NCBI GenBank assembly: GCA_030704615.1
Contig: CM060731.1
Coordinates: 92,236,756-92,300,755 of the forward strand
Reading direction: 5' to 3'
DNA from: Takakia lepidozioides
Taxonomy: Eukaryota > Streptophyta > Takakiopsida > Takakiales > Takakiaceae
DNA length: 64,000 nucleotides
Below are positions 32,880 to 44,083 of this stretch, in pieces. Below the pieces are notes generated by a model. The model was not told where the DNA came from, searched no databases, and worked only from the letters and a program-made list of their open reading frames with translations. The position numbers were made by a program, and so were the translations under genes. Position 1 is the stretch's first letter, and the number at the start of each line of letters is the position of its first letter.

Positions 32880-34100
32880 AGCAGTGCCTGATTTTATCAA
32901 TTGTGCCGCTGCTGCTGCTGCTTTCAGTTGACCATCTACCCATGCAGGTTTCTTCTAGCTATCCTTCCACAATGAATCATACGTAATCTGGAGCTTGAAA
33001 ATCTGGCCCTCTTGGATGAATCTGCACCCACACTCTATCCCTGCTCCTTCAGCTATCCATGCCCACGAGGGTATTGTTCAGAATCACATCTGGTACAATT
33101 CCAGCTTTGGTGATGCAACCATGTACCTCTTTGCATGTGCTTTCCAGGGCTGCCAGGCTTGCACACGCACTGCAAACGCACACAAACATGATGTGGTCGA
33201 GCTTCACCCCTTCCCCCATCATTTGCTTTTCAGGTCTCCAAAGCCTCATCCCGCGCTCTTGCTCTGCACGCCCTCACCACAAGGGCATATTTCAGAACGA
33301 CATCAGTTCAATTCTAGCTTGGACGATGTCACCACGAACCCCGTCTTCACTCATTGCCTACTCTAGTTAAGTGCAATTATGGGTTAGGCTGATACCACAT
33401 CTCATTCAGCCATATTATCAAACTGCATGCCATTTGTATCATTGTAGTTGTACCCAAACTTGGCATACATGTCCACTACGGCAACATTCAGAATCACATC
33501 AGATACAATACCAGGTTTGATGATATTACCATGGACCTCTGCACCATTTTTCAGGGCTGCCAGGCTTGCATTTGACATACATATCCACCAAGGCAGTGTT
33601 TAGAGACATCTAGTGGTACAATTCCAGCTTTGACAATATCACCATGGACCTTTGCGTCCTTTCCAGGCCTACCAGGCTCGCATTTGACATACATGTACAC
33701 CAAGGGAATGTTCAGAATGACATCAGGTACAATTCCAGCTTTGATGATGTCACCATGAACCTCTTGGCCCCTTCCCAGGGCTTCTAGGCTCGCAAATGCA
33801 TATTACAAACACAAATGAACATGGCTTCGTCCTTTCCCACATCATTTGCTCTTAGGTTTCCAAAGCCTTAATCCCACATCCATGCTGCACATACCTTGCA
33901 ATCATGGCACTCCACAACACCACATCTCATTTAGCCATGTTGTCGAACTCTCCCTTCGCATCGGCTTGCTGCACCCACATTTAGCATACATGTCCACCAG
34001 GGCAGTGTTCAGAATGACAACTAGAACAATTTCAGCTTTGACGATGGCACATGGCCAAGAGTTATCCCAATGTCCCGCTACCAATGAGTCCAATGCATAT
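32880..34100 (-). pseudogene. PPR gene fragments in CACTA element 2
   Basis: Minus-strand reads include EKQMMGEGVKLDHIMFVCVC, SACASLAALES and CKEVHGCITKAGIVPDVILN (33050-33250), and AEIVLVVILNTALVDMYAKC (33950-34050). Between them four more decayed copies of the KAGIxPDVILN...VDMYAK segment are visible at about 33.4, 33.55, 33.65 and 33.75 kb, so the segment was amplified locally. All are broken. Confidence 0.75.
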
Positions 34101-34149
34101 CCTTGTCACATTGGCAGTATCATGTCAAAGTCACTCCCAACTACATTCA

Positions 34150-35000
34150 CTCAACAGCTAACTTGCAGAATTCAACATGAAAATTGAGGGCCGATTCTGA
34201 TAAGAGGGGAAAATAGGGTGAAATGTGTTGAAGAAGGTGCCTTCATTAGCAGTGTCTGATTTTATCAATTGTGCCGTTGCTGCTGTGGCTTCTAGTTGAC
34301 CATCTATCCATGCAGGTTTCTTGTATCTATCCTTCCAAAGGGAATCATAGGTAATGTGGAGCTTGAAATCCGGCCCTCTTGGATGAATCTGGACACACAC
34401 TCTATCACTGCTCCTTCAATTATCTATGCCTCTACACAAAATCATGCATACATCTTTGCCTTTCTGCTAGCAGCTGACAATGACAGCCTAGAATTGTTCC
34501 AGCAAACACCCCCAACCCTACTTATCAACGAGCAACAAGCTAACTTACAACATTCAATATGCATCTCAGGGCCAAGTCTGGTGAGAGGGCAAAACAAGCT
34601 GAAATAGGTTGAAGAAGAAGGTGCCCAGGTTTCTTGTAGCTCTGATCCACTAGGAATCATAGGTAATCTTGTGCTTGATATCCTGCCCTATTGGATGAAT
34701 TTGGACCCACACTCTATCCCTGCTCCTTCAGCTATCCCAGCCTCTGCACACATCACGCATACATCCTCGCCTTGCTTCGAACGGCTGACAATGACGGCCT
34801 AGATTTGTTCTAGCAAACACCCCAACCCTACTTATAACACACTAGTTCCTATGCTGAATGGCATCTGCTTCTCTCTGTATTGTAACAGGCATTCACCTTT
34901 TTCCCTCGATCGTCCCACCATTGACTGGGGTCGGAAAAATATTCCTTCCACAGCTTCTCCTCATCCCTATGTGTTCTTGGATACTTTCCTGTTGCCACAT
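34150..35000 (-). pseudogene. OSB-like fragments in CACTA element 2
   Basis: Minus strand 34400-34158: GPDFKLHITYDSLWKDRYKK then PAWIDGQLEATAATAQLIKS. Minus strand 34990-34880: DEEKLWKEYFSDPSQWWDDR then GKKVNAC. Together they give the most complete version of the OSB-like motif in the window (W...WWDxR...PDF...LW). No continuous frame joins them. The spacing suggests that the original gene's exons and introns were copied as genomic DNA. Confidence 0.5.
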
Positions 35001-35477
35001 TGGCAGTCACATGCCAAAAAAATTTAGACCACCATAGATCAACCCAACAAGCTAACTTGTAGAATTCAACATGGAAATCAGGGTCGACTCTGATAAGAGG
35101 GCAAAACAGGCTGAAATGTGTTGAAGAATGAGCCGTTACCACTTTGTCCTTGACCTCGTGTGATGGCAGCTAGCTTTTCTTTCAACCATGGAGGATTCAA
35201 CCGACCACCTTGCAATTGCTTTTGTCCCACCATTGATGAAGATCTTTATAAAACTCGTGCCAGCTCTGCTCCATGCTCTACAGTAGACCTTTGTGCCCAA
35301 AATTCGACAACATCAATATTTTGACAAATTCCTTTCTGTAGGAGGGGGATTGCTAAACCATGAGCAGAATTCTGCTCACGCTTCTGGATGTGCTCACCTA
35401 TAACCGCGGACACCTATTCGGCTTAGAGGACCTATTACTGCGGGTAGTGTCCAGTATAACATGCATATCAATTCATC

Positions 35478-35560
35478 GTTATGGATGAATGACGGATGAA
35501 TGATGGATGAATGGACGATGAATGTATGTTGGACGAATGGCACATGGATGAATGTAGTTT
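35478..35560. repeat. GGATGAATG-type short repeats
   Basis: GGATGAATG, GGATGAATGAT, GGATGAATGGA and GGACGAATGG recur nine or so times in 80 bp. The same motif clusters at 3360-3400, 4725-4900 and 25740-25830, and in reverse complement (ATTCATCC) at 37330-37420 and 38850-39410. Confidence 0.7.
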
Positions 35561-35952
35561 GAGGTTGAATGCAAAATTAAAAAGCATTTTAGAGTAGTGG
35601 TTGTCAAATCCCCCGAGCTCCAGAGTGAATATCTGCCAACTGCAGAGGGTTGTGGTTGTCTTTTCACCAGGTATCCTAAGTCGAGAGAGATGCTGACACC
35701 CAATTGCAAAGAAGGTGGAGAGGCCGTTTGGTGCTTTAATAGAAATTGTTTGAAAACAGCCGATTCATTCCGACGAAGAATATCCACTGCTACTGGAGTC
35801 GGAATCCAAAACGAAGGCAGAACTGTCTATGAAGACACTAGCCTTGCTCTGCACAAAATCCTCTGTGTCGTAAAGCACATGAGGGAGAGAAGAGAAGCGA
35901 AGAGACTAAATTTGCAAGCTGCAGCCTCCGCATAACATGACATCTGAAACGT

Positions 35953-36118
35953 CTTCTGGTGTGCTATTTGGGGTGAATGGCATCTACAAATTGTTCGGAC
36001 CACATAACTTATGATTTGTTGTCATGTCCTTCTTCCATGTGACCAGAAATCCATGATGGGTAAACGCTAGGTCTTTTGCTTGCAAAGCAGGAGTTGGGTT
36101 CATTTGCAAGTTTTCCAA

Positions 36119-36149
<31 letters not shown>

Positions 36150-37215
36150 TTTCCCCAAATGTGCCAGATTAAGGTGTCGTTGACGACACCTTAATCTGAC
36201 TGGTTTTTTGGTGTGTTATTTGGGGTGAATGGCATCTACAAATTGCTCAAACCACATAATTTATGATTCATAGTCATGTCTTTCTTCCATGTGACCAAAA
36301 ATCCATGCTGGGTAAACGTTAGGTCTTTTGCTTGCAAAGCAGGGGTTGGGTTCATTTGCAAGTTTTCCAAAAAAAATAAAAATATGTATATTTATTATTT
36401 TATTATTTTATTTTTCCCCGAATGTGCCAGATAAAGGTGTCGTCAACGACACCTTAATCTGGCTAGTCTTTTGGTGTGCTATTTGGGGTGAATGGCATCT
36501 ACAAATTGTTCGGACCACATAACTTATGATTTGTTGTCATGTCCTTCTTCCATGTGACCAGAAATCCATGCTGGGTAAATGCCAGGTCTTTTGCTTGCAA
36601 AGCAGGGGTTGGGTTCATTTGCAGGTTTTCCAAAAAAATAAAAATAAAAAATAAAAAATTTAAGTTTTTATTTATTTATTTATTTTATTTTTCCCCGAAT
36701 GTGCCACTTAATCTGGCTTGTCTTTTGGTGTGCTATTTGGGGTGAATGGCATCTACAAATTACTCGGCTTATGATTCGTTGTCATGTCATTCTTCTTGAC
36801 CAGAAATCCATGCTGGGTAAACGCCAGGTCTTTTGTTGCAAAGCAAGGGGCTGGGTTCATTTGCAAGTTTTCACAAAATAATAATAAAATAAAATAAAAT
36901 AAAATATTATTTATATTTTATTTTCCCCGAATGTGCCAGATTAAGGTGTCGTCAACGACACCTTAATCTTGTTGGTCTTCTGGTGTGCTATTTGGGATGA
37001 ATGGCATCTACAAATTGCTCGGCTTACGATTCGTTGTCATGTCCTTCTTCCAGGTGACTAGAAGTCTATGCTGGGTAAACGCCGGGTCTCTTGCTTGCAA
37101 AGCAGGGGTTGGGTTCATTTGCAAGTTTTCCATAAAACAAATATATATATGTGTTTTTTCCCTCTGAATGTGCCAGATGAAGGTGGCGTTGACGCCAGCT
37201 TGATCTGGCTGGTCT
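35953..37215. repeat. Tandem array, five units of about 255 bp, with an internal palindrome
   Basis: Units start at about 35953, 36205, 36470, 36724 and 36978, each with GGTGTGCTATTTGGGGTGAA, then CATGTCCTTCTTCCATGTGACC, GCTTGCAAAGCAGGGGTTGG and an A/T homopolymer zone of variable length. Four units end in an inverted repeat: CAGATTAAGGTGTCGT and ACGACACCTTAATCTG separated by 2 bases (36165-36198 in unit 1). Unit 4 lost most of it and the last copy (37170-37205) is degenerate. It lies inside CACTA element 2. Confidence 0.85.
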
Positions 37216-37329
37216 TTTGGGCGGAATTAAGCTTCCGCCAAATTAAAATACACTTATTTAAACTCAACAACACATGAATCCCTGCGCACGTGCTGATCGG
37301 TAAGGATACATGTTGTTGCAGCCATCCAT

Positions 37330-38640
37330 GGTTCACTCATCTAGGCAATTTTTCATCCGACACTCATCCAATGTTCATCCATTCTTTTTAACATTCATCA
37401 CAGATACATTCATCCGTCAGTTTTTCATCGCACATTCGTGCCACATTGTCGTCATGGAGCCTGTCTGTCTTCGATCCGATGGAGAGAAGATTGCGTCGTT
37501 GCAGTGGAGTTTGTGTCCACGGCAATAGGCCCACTTATTCCCTTGCTTTTAGGGTCCGCATCAATAATCTGCTCACGCTTGGGGGAATCTGCTCACGGGT
37601 TCTGCTCATGCCTTTGCTGCCGTCCTGTAGGAGTCCTAGTGCTCTTTCAACAACATTCATTGCAAGTAACTTTGGGTTCCATTAGATTCTACACAATGAG
37701 GAACATTGGAACATGTCCAAACTTACACAATAAGCCTATGTCTGTAGTCTGGAGATCTTGGAGTGGTCTATGAAAACAACCAGGGAGCAGCTGAGGAGCT
37801 GCAGTCTCAAACCCTCCCAAGTACCTTGCAAACTCAAGGGAAAACACCTTGCGCATCCTACTTTCATGCCCTGCTCAGCAAGGACAACCTCGATACGGAT
37901 AGTAAAAGCAGTTTTCCTAGAGCACAGCGAGATTCTGACTTCACTGACTTCACTCAACAACAGTACGATCCAGTCCACACCATACGACCATACCAGAGTT
38001 TCCTCAATCTCCCTTTCTCATCCTACATGAAGAAAGCTCACCTTGTCAAGGCTACTATTCCACCATTGTAAAGTATCATTGTTGACCTACACGCCAGATA
38101 TACCAATTATCGGCCTTGCCTAACGACCCGTGCGTTTTCTTGCATCTTTGCACTGAGTACATCCGTTTCTACTGAATTGCGCAAAAGACAATTCCGAGCC
38201 TGGATCCGACTGCGCATTCAAACACAAAAAAGAAACCGCGAAGTGTTTCGTGTAATCACCTAATTTGAATGGCATCCCTGAAGGCACCAGTGGGTTCAAA
38301 AGAAGAGACCATAGGATTTTTCTTGCAGAGAGCCAACAGAAAGGCAAATGTAACAATTCAATGTCACACAAATCAGCAACCCAACTCCTTTACTGAAACC
38401 AAGACAAGCAAACCTGCTTCCGACTTCAGTGAGAGAAAACAGGGGCAAACAAAGCAAAATTCACACATTTGCACAAGGCATACGCTCCTACACACCCACT
38501 CCATACGCAAGGCCCTGTCCTCTCGCTTGGCTCATACGAGAGGCCTCGCATCATGCCGAGCTGGAAATGATTTCGCACAGGACGGATTTCTTCATGCCCG
38601 ATTCTAGGGTTTGAGTCCCTGTCTGCCCCCTATCCCACCG
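37330..38640. other. Unassigned interior of CACTA element 2
   Basis: Short frames only. The longest (37763-38071, plus) reads SYFHALLSKDNLDTDSKSSF and does not resemble a known family. It may be further captured host sequence. Confidence 0.3.
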
Positions 38641-38800
38641 GCTCCGCTCGTCGTCTCTCATGATCAGACTCAACCCTAAAACGAAACAAACATAGCTCCG
38701 CCATGTTCGACGTCTCTCATGATCAGACTTGACACTAAAAGAAAGCAAACACAGCTCCTGTTTGTCGTCTCTCACGATCAAACTCAACACAAAGAAAACA
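38640..38800. repeat. Three-copy tandem repeat, about 60-bp period
   Basis: GTCTCTCATGATCAGACTC / GTCTCTCATGATCAGACTTG / GTCTCTCACGATCAAACTC, each followed by AAC-rich sequence and (A)CAAACA, occur at 38654, 38711 and 38766. Confidence 0.7.
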
Positions 38801-38844
38801 AACAGATGGCAGGGGAGACAAAAAAATGCTAAGTCCCCTCTACT

Positions 38845-39415
38845 CATGACTGGATGGATGAATGTAGCGATAGATGGATGGATTTTGGGTTTTCCATCAA
38901 TACATCCATCCATTCATTTGTTTTTCCATTTTTTGGCCATTTTAATTTCATCCATTCATCCAAAATAAATCTTTAAATGAGTTTCACTGTCAATTCATCC
39001 AATAACTGCCAGCTCAGCGTTTGCATTATCATTTGTTCCTACGTTCATCCAATAGTTGCTAGCAAGGCGTTTGTTGTATCATTCGTTCATATGTTCATCC
39101 AGTGCACAAAAGTTATGTTTGATACGTTCATCCAATAGTTGCCAGCAAGGCATTTGTGTATCATTCGTTGAGATAATACAGTTGTTTTGTTTCACTAACC
39201 TTAACCAGCAGTCGATTAGTTTTACTGTTAATCTGCTGGGTCAGTGAAACAGTAGTTAAATATTTTTACTACTTATTATCCTCATACTTAATACTGCGAC
39301 CTAACAACCCTAAATTCGAGCACATTCATCCTAATTCATCCTAGTTCACTCATCCTAATTCATCCTAATCATTCATTCGTCCATTCATTCATTCATCCAT
39401 CCATTCATTCATTCA
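38845..39415. repeat. ATTCATCC-type repeats
   Basis: Dense imperfect repeats of CATCCATTCAT and TTCATCCAATAGTTGC (38990-39160, three copies), ending in ATTCATTCATCCATCCATTC at 39385-39410. They lie in the right half of CACTA element 2. Confidence 0.65.
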
Positions 39416-39819
39416 CAGGGTGTGGCTTAGTGCCCGCAAGCAATGATATGTTGACACGTCGTCATTTGCAATCACATCATGTATATGTTTCATCCATTTA
39501 TGTTTGCATTGTCCACATAGACACTCCTTGGGCAACCGGCAATCGCCACGTACAGTCGTGAATACTGGCAGTCATACATTCCCATGCCCACGTCATCCTG
39601 TTGTAGTTTTGGCCATGACTCCTAGTCATATCTACCATCTTCCCCTAATCTGGTCAAACGTGTTTGACCGCAGATCCTGACGTGGTGGAGGTACAAGGTG
39701 GCATATACGACTTCTGGTGGTCACAATTGGCAACCAGGACTGCCCCCTTGTATTTTGTAGACATATATGCTACGACTGGGCAAATGTGGCAGACGTTAAA
39801 GCTGGGATCTGTTGTAGTG

Positions 39820-40110
39820 TATGGCCATTGGCTAATTCTTTCTGGAAACCGACCTCCTCTGGCACCAAAGGAGGAACTGCAATTTTACTTTCTCCCTCCA
39901 TAGTACCTATCTTTGGCCAGACCTCAAATGTCAAATTTACCTGGTCCAACAACAGATCTCTTGCAGACCTTAGCATGGCACATCTTGATAAGGCTTATCT
40001 CTCCCTCAACCTAGTGCAATATGCCAAAAGAACCCCTCAACAACCCATTCCCTTAAGCTTTGACCATGCCCCAATCACCCTCTCCATAGTACGGAATGAG
40101 CAAGTATGGA
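39820..40110 (+). pseudogene. LINE ORF2 endonuclease, C-terminal part
   Basis: Directly after the TAT duplication the frame reads VWPLANSFWKPTSSGTKGGT, then FTWSNNRSLADLSMAHLDKA and FDHAPI: the late endonuclease motifs (TWSNN..., LDKAYLS, DHAPI). The central part of the domain is absent, so this LINE had an internal deletion as well as the transposon insertion. Confidence 0.75.
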
Positions 40111-40349
40111 GACAGAAATTAGCGAAGCTGGAGTTACATGCAATCCCAGTAGTGATTTTGGGAAAGGAGTTACTGGTAGGAAGTGTCAGTCTGACCAGTC
40201 TTTGTGTTGAGCCTTCCCCCTGTTTTTCCTTTTGCGGTAGTGGCCTCCTGCTGTTCCGTCTATTTTCCTTTCCCTTGGAAACAACAGCCTCCCGTTGCTG
40301 GTGTGCCCTCTGCTCTTCCTGCATAGGATCTGTGTATGTTCTTTCCCTA

Positions 40350-41585
40350 CCAGTAGTATGAAGCCGGGTTCTGAGTTGCAGTGGATCACTTGGTGCATTG
40401 TGCAGGGTTTGGCCTCTCCGCTGAATTGATGAAGGACCTGAATGTGGAGAAGGAGATTGTAAATCCTGCTGCTGATTAGAGCCTGCTGGTGGGTTCCCTC
40501 ATTGATCTTGTAGATGAGAGATGGAGGATGGCTGGGAGAGTTTGCGTTTAGCCGTAGGGCAGTCCAGTTTAATGTGGCCCAATTGGCCAAAGTTGAAGCA
40601 GGCTGTGTATGTAGTGTCTTCTATGAGCTGGATTGTGAAGTAGTTGCCCTCCTCGTCTATTGGCAGTTTAACAAATTGTGGGAGAACATCCTCGTCCGGC
40701 ATCATCAAAACAAATTTGGCACATCCTGTTTTGTGAAGGCGTGAAGCTATAGTCACTGATTTCCAAGCCGGGTCCTGCCTTAGGTTATGTGTACACATCT
40801 GAGGGTCAATAACAGCCAGACACCCACAGTATGAACCGAAGTGGTTTGCAATATCCGCCAAGTTTACCAAGTACTGATTTGGGATATATGGGACGGAGAC
40901 AATGCGAGGGCCCCACAGTTTTCCATTCCTGTTGCCCATCCTTGGTGACCAAGGAAATATATTGACGTTGAAACCCTTTGTGTGTGGATTAAAAAAGTAA
41001 TGCCTCGTTAGCTGTCTCTTGTGTTTCAAAGACAATTGAGAAAAAACCGCGTCCTTTGGCATGGCAGAACTGCTGTCTCAGTTCCCCATGGCCTCCAAGA
41101 TGTCTGATGGCCCAGTCCCTGACAAGAGCCCTATCCATTTTTTTCCCCGGAAAGTGAATGAGAATACCTGAGTCCTCCATCGTTGCTACTCTCTTCTGTA
41201 GTTCTGGGATGTTCATGTCGATCATGGGATAGTCCTTATCCAAGTCGTCTTGATTGAGTACTCTTTCTTCCTCCCAGTTCGTTGGCAGATTCTCTAGAAT
41301 GGGGGGATTCGGAAGGTTCGGCAGAAAAGAGCTTAGCCTGGGAATTTTAGGAAGTGGTTGGGGGGGAGAGAGAGGATTGGTGGGAATGAGAGGAGGGGGG
41401 GGGGGGGGGGGGGGGGGGGTACTAAACCGCTAGCAGAAGCCATCCTGGAGCGAGCTTGATGTGCCAGAAAAAAACCCGTTCCTGACGAGGGGTTGGATCT
41501 TCCGTGATTATTCTGCATTCCGCGATTGCCACCTCGAGTCTCCATCTTATCGTTGTTCTGCCTCTGGTTATTTCCGTGAGTCATA
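40350..41585 (-). pseudogene. LINE ORF1 (DUF4283-type plus zinc knuckle)
   Basis: Minus strand, beginning MTHGNNQRQNNDKMETRGGN at 41584. It passes a poly-Pro run encoded by about 25 consecutive G bases on the plus strand (41394-41419), then RVATMEDSGILIHFPGKKMD, RALVRDWAIRHLGGHGELRQ and FFSIVFETQETANEALLF (DUF4283-like). The last part is ACFNFGQLGHIKLDC, a CCHC knuckle whose second Cys is Phe here. At least one frameshift lies near 41000. ORF1 binds LINE RNA. The knuckle change and frameshift mark it as inactive. Confidence 0.75.
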
Positions 41586-41589
41586 ACGC

Positions 41590-42420
41590 CAGTAGTAGCT
41601 GAAATCGAGAAATGTAGTAGGAGGCTCGCTGGAGTTACAGAGAGGGAGGCCAGGGGGTCGATAGTGTGGAGAAGTGCAGAAAAAGAGGGAAAGAGAAGAA
41701 GCAGGAAACGTCTCTGTCGAAAGCGACTGCCTTAATAGTTAGAGACGGCGGAGGCAGACAGATTAGGGATGATACTAGAGTCTGATATGGAGATGAAAGG
41801 AAGCTGGGCATTAGGATGAACAATGAAGATAATGTGCTTGGGGAAAAACGTAAGGAAAAGACATAATATGCATATCAAACGCAAGTTATGCTAAGACAAT
41901 TATTTTTTATTAAGGATTACTCTAAAACCGTAATTTGGTATATCTTTCGACAAACTGTGTAAAACATTGAAACCAATTATCAATGTCAAGACAATTATTT
42001 TTTATCAACACGATCATTTTTTATGTAGACAATTATCTTTTATCAAGACCATCATCTTTTTTCAAGACAATAAAACTGAATGATGAATGACTAAAGGATG
42101 AGCGACGGAAGAGATATAAACAACCGACTTTTGATCCAAACGATCAAATGCTAAACGAAGGGAAAAATACTAAAAAAGGGGTTCAACTCCTCCTCATTTC
42201 TTGGGCATAGTTAGAGGTAGTTGCATCAAACAATGAAATGCAGAGACCTAACATTATAGCTTCGGCAACACTCCGCCATTCTTCTTGCGCGATACAATGA
42301 AACACAAGATGTGTGTATGTAACCGTGGGGATGACCCCGCCCTTTTCCCGAAAATTGAACGTAGTTTTCAGAATTCGTCGCTAGTAATGCGGAGCAACGC
42401 AAAGCCCTAGTTATTATTAA
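41590..42420. other. LINE 5' flank and intergenic sequence
   Basis: 41590-41830 is probably the 5' untranslated leader of the minus-strand LINE. 41830-42420 shows only AT-rich sequence with ATTATTTTTTAT and CAAGACAAT repeats (41895-42065) and no gene. Confidence 0.35.
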
Positions 42421-42424
42421 AAGG

Positions 42425-42640
42425 CATCGGCTGGTAGCTCAGCTGGTAAGTGCACACTGTATCGCCTTGGTGGTTTGAGGTTCAAACCTGCTGCCCTGCC
42501 CCGTGTGTGGATTGTTCGTGACGTTCTGTGTGGATTTTATTGTCCTGTGTGCCTCCATGGCCCAAAATGAAAGGGGGTTATTTTATCCTCTCCTCAAGGG
42601 CCTGAATCATTCCCAGGTTTTCTTTTCTTAATTAATATAT
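42425..42640 (+). mobile_element. tRNA-derived SINE, copy 2
   Basis: The head GGCTGGTAGCTCAGCTGGTA carries an A box (TAGCTCAGCTGG) and GGTTCAAACC is a B box, spaced as in a tRNA. A body shared with the copy at 9126 follows (CCGTGTGTGGATTGTTCGTG; GGCCCAAAATGAAAGGGGGT). It ends in a T/A-rich stretch. RNA polymerase III would transcribe such an element. Its mobility would depend on a LINE. Confidence 0.8.
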
Positions 42641-42679
42641 TATATATATAATATCTCTCTCTCTCCGGGAGCACCTGCT

Positions 42680-42895
42680 CACAAATCAGCCCCCTTAAAT
42701 ATAGCGAGAGGAGAAAATAACCTTTTTCATAGTAACCTTGCCATGAGGCGCCGAGCACAAGGCTCAAGGGACACTGCCCAAGGGAAGGGGGAGAAGATTA
42801 TACCACACCCCACAAGGAAGAAGGATTTGAACCCAGAATCACCTGGGTGGCACTCAGTGCTCTATCCAACTGAGCTACCCACTAGTGGTTATTAT
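42680..42895 (-). mobile_element. tRNA-derived SINE, second family or diverged copy
   Basis: The minus strand reads GTGGGTAGCTCAGTTGGATA (A box) and TGGGTTCAAATCC (B box; 42823-42883). The acceptor and T stems do not pair, so it is not a tRNA gene. The body runs leftward to about 42690, ending GGTTATTTTCTCCTCTCGC. Confidence 0.65.
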
Positions 42896-42995
42896 TTTAA
42901 AAAGGGAACTTGGGAAGGACGGCTCACAATTCTTGAGGGGAAAAACTAACCCCCTTCATGGAGCTCAAGATGGGGACAACGTCGGAAGATAATAG
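42896..42995 (-). mobile_element. SINE tail fragment
   Basis: The minus strand shows CATGAAGGGGGTTAGTTTTT followed by CCCCTCAAGAATTGTGAGCC, matching the tail arrangement of SINE copy 2. The SINE at 42680-42895 appears to sit against it, suggesting nested insertion. Confidence 0.5.
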
Positions 42996-42999
42996 AAAT

Positions 43000-44083
43000 G
43001 AGGTAAGAACTTAATGCACACGTGTAAACTTTGAGAGGATGGTGGGGATGTCAAATCTTCCCGCTCTCTGGTCTCGAAATTTGACTGAGTCCATATTCGG
43101 CTAAGTATAAAATGGACTATGAAGAGTTACACGAGATACCGGGGTAAAAGAGGGCTACACCAATTGGGATACTGGTACCCAGGTTACAGTATAATAGCCT
43201 CCCATCAAAAATCACACCCGAAATCTCGCTGCCTGCACTGCAATCACCTTACCAACACGCTACCCACCACAGCATGGAACCCTCTTGGATTCTTAAATAT
43301 TCAATAGTGAAACCGAGGTAAGAGGGGGTGGGGGGATTTGACAGGTTCCCTGCCGGAGGAGCCCAGGCTGCCGGAATCCGGCGAAAGTACCGTCAGATGG
43401 CACGAGTGCATTAAGTTTTTACAAAAAGGATTTTCGAGTATTTTCAGGATTTTCGAGTCCGCCCTCCACGAAAGTTCACGAGTAAGAAGTACACATCTTA
43501 CACGTAAAGAATGCCCTGAATTTTCCTATATGATTCAAGGTCCCTCCCTGAGGGGAGGAACATTCTGCAGATTGGATGAAAATTCTGAGCCGTTCTTCAC
43601 GTTCGGGAAGGCCCCTGCCCGAGGGCATTCCACGATTTAACGGCTGCCAGCCTAACGCCCGTACACAAAATTTAGTAAGGGGCACAGGTTGAGAAAAGCT
43701 CCGGGAGACCGGGTCCACGCATCTCACCCAGAAAAAAGCTCCGGCCGATGGAGGGCGGGCAAGAGGCACAAAAATAGAGCAGTAGCAGCGATAGGTACCT
43801 ATATGGATAGGGCGGCATGTGTGCAGCAGGCTGTACATCATTTGGTGGACCAAAATCTGAGGGTAAGGGCCGGGCCGTTGCAGGGTGGCTGGGTGGGTGC
43901 CTGCGCAAACCCTAAGTCTGGAATGGGGGTGATGGCTCTCCAGCCTCTGCAGCGACAATGCGTCTCGTATCTCGTGGGACCATCACGATCCCGAGCTCGA
44001 AGCGAGACCGTGTCCTTGTCTCCACGTTAGGTATGGCGTCTTCTTGTTTCTGAGAGATACAGCGCTTGTGAGGCAGTCGTTGA
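43000..44083 (+). other. Upstream region of the NERD-like gene
   Basis: No convincing coding frame. The sequence from about 43340 is rich in short imperfect CCGG/GGAG motifs. A transcription start and 5' UTR are expected somewhere in 43.3-44.08 kb, but no clear TATA box could be assigned. Confidence 0.3.

Larger units (their letters stand above)
32093..39819. mobile_element. Non-autonomous CACTA transposon 2, complete, carrying PPR/OSB fragments and tandem repeats
   Basis: Left end CACTACAACAAATCCCGGCT; right end, read inward, CACTACAACAGATCCCAGCT. The inverted termini cover about 31 bp with three mismatches. The flanking 3-bp duplication is TAT (32090-32092 and 39820-39822). Subterminal GTCGTA/ATGACT/GTCATA motifs lie within about 350 bp of both ends. 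The LINE endonuclease frame continues on either side. The element holds PPR and OSB fragments (32.9-35.1 kb), a tandem array (35.95-37.2 kb) and GGATGAAT-type repeats. No transposase is seen. Confidence 0.9.

Noticed and set aside
35953-37215. CRISPR-like array
   Set aside because: Units are long whole-sequence tandem repeats (about 255 bp) without unique spacers, in a eukaryotic transposon.
42425-42500. tRNA gene on the plus strand
   Set aside because: Same reason; the tRNA-like head is followed by the SINE body shared with 9126-9320.
42823-42890. tRNA gene on the minus strand
   Set aside because: A and B boxes are present but the acceptor and T stems do not pair, and a SINE body follows.
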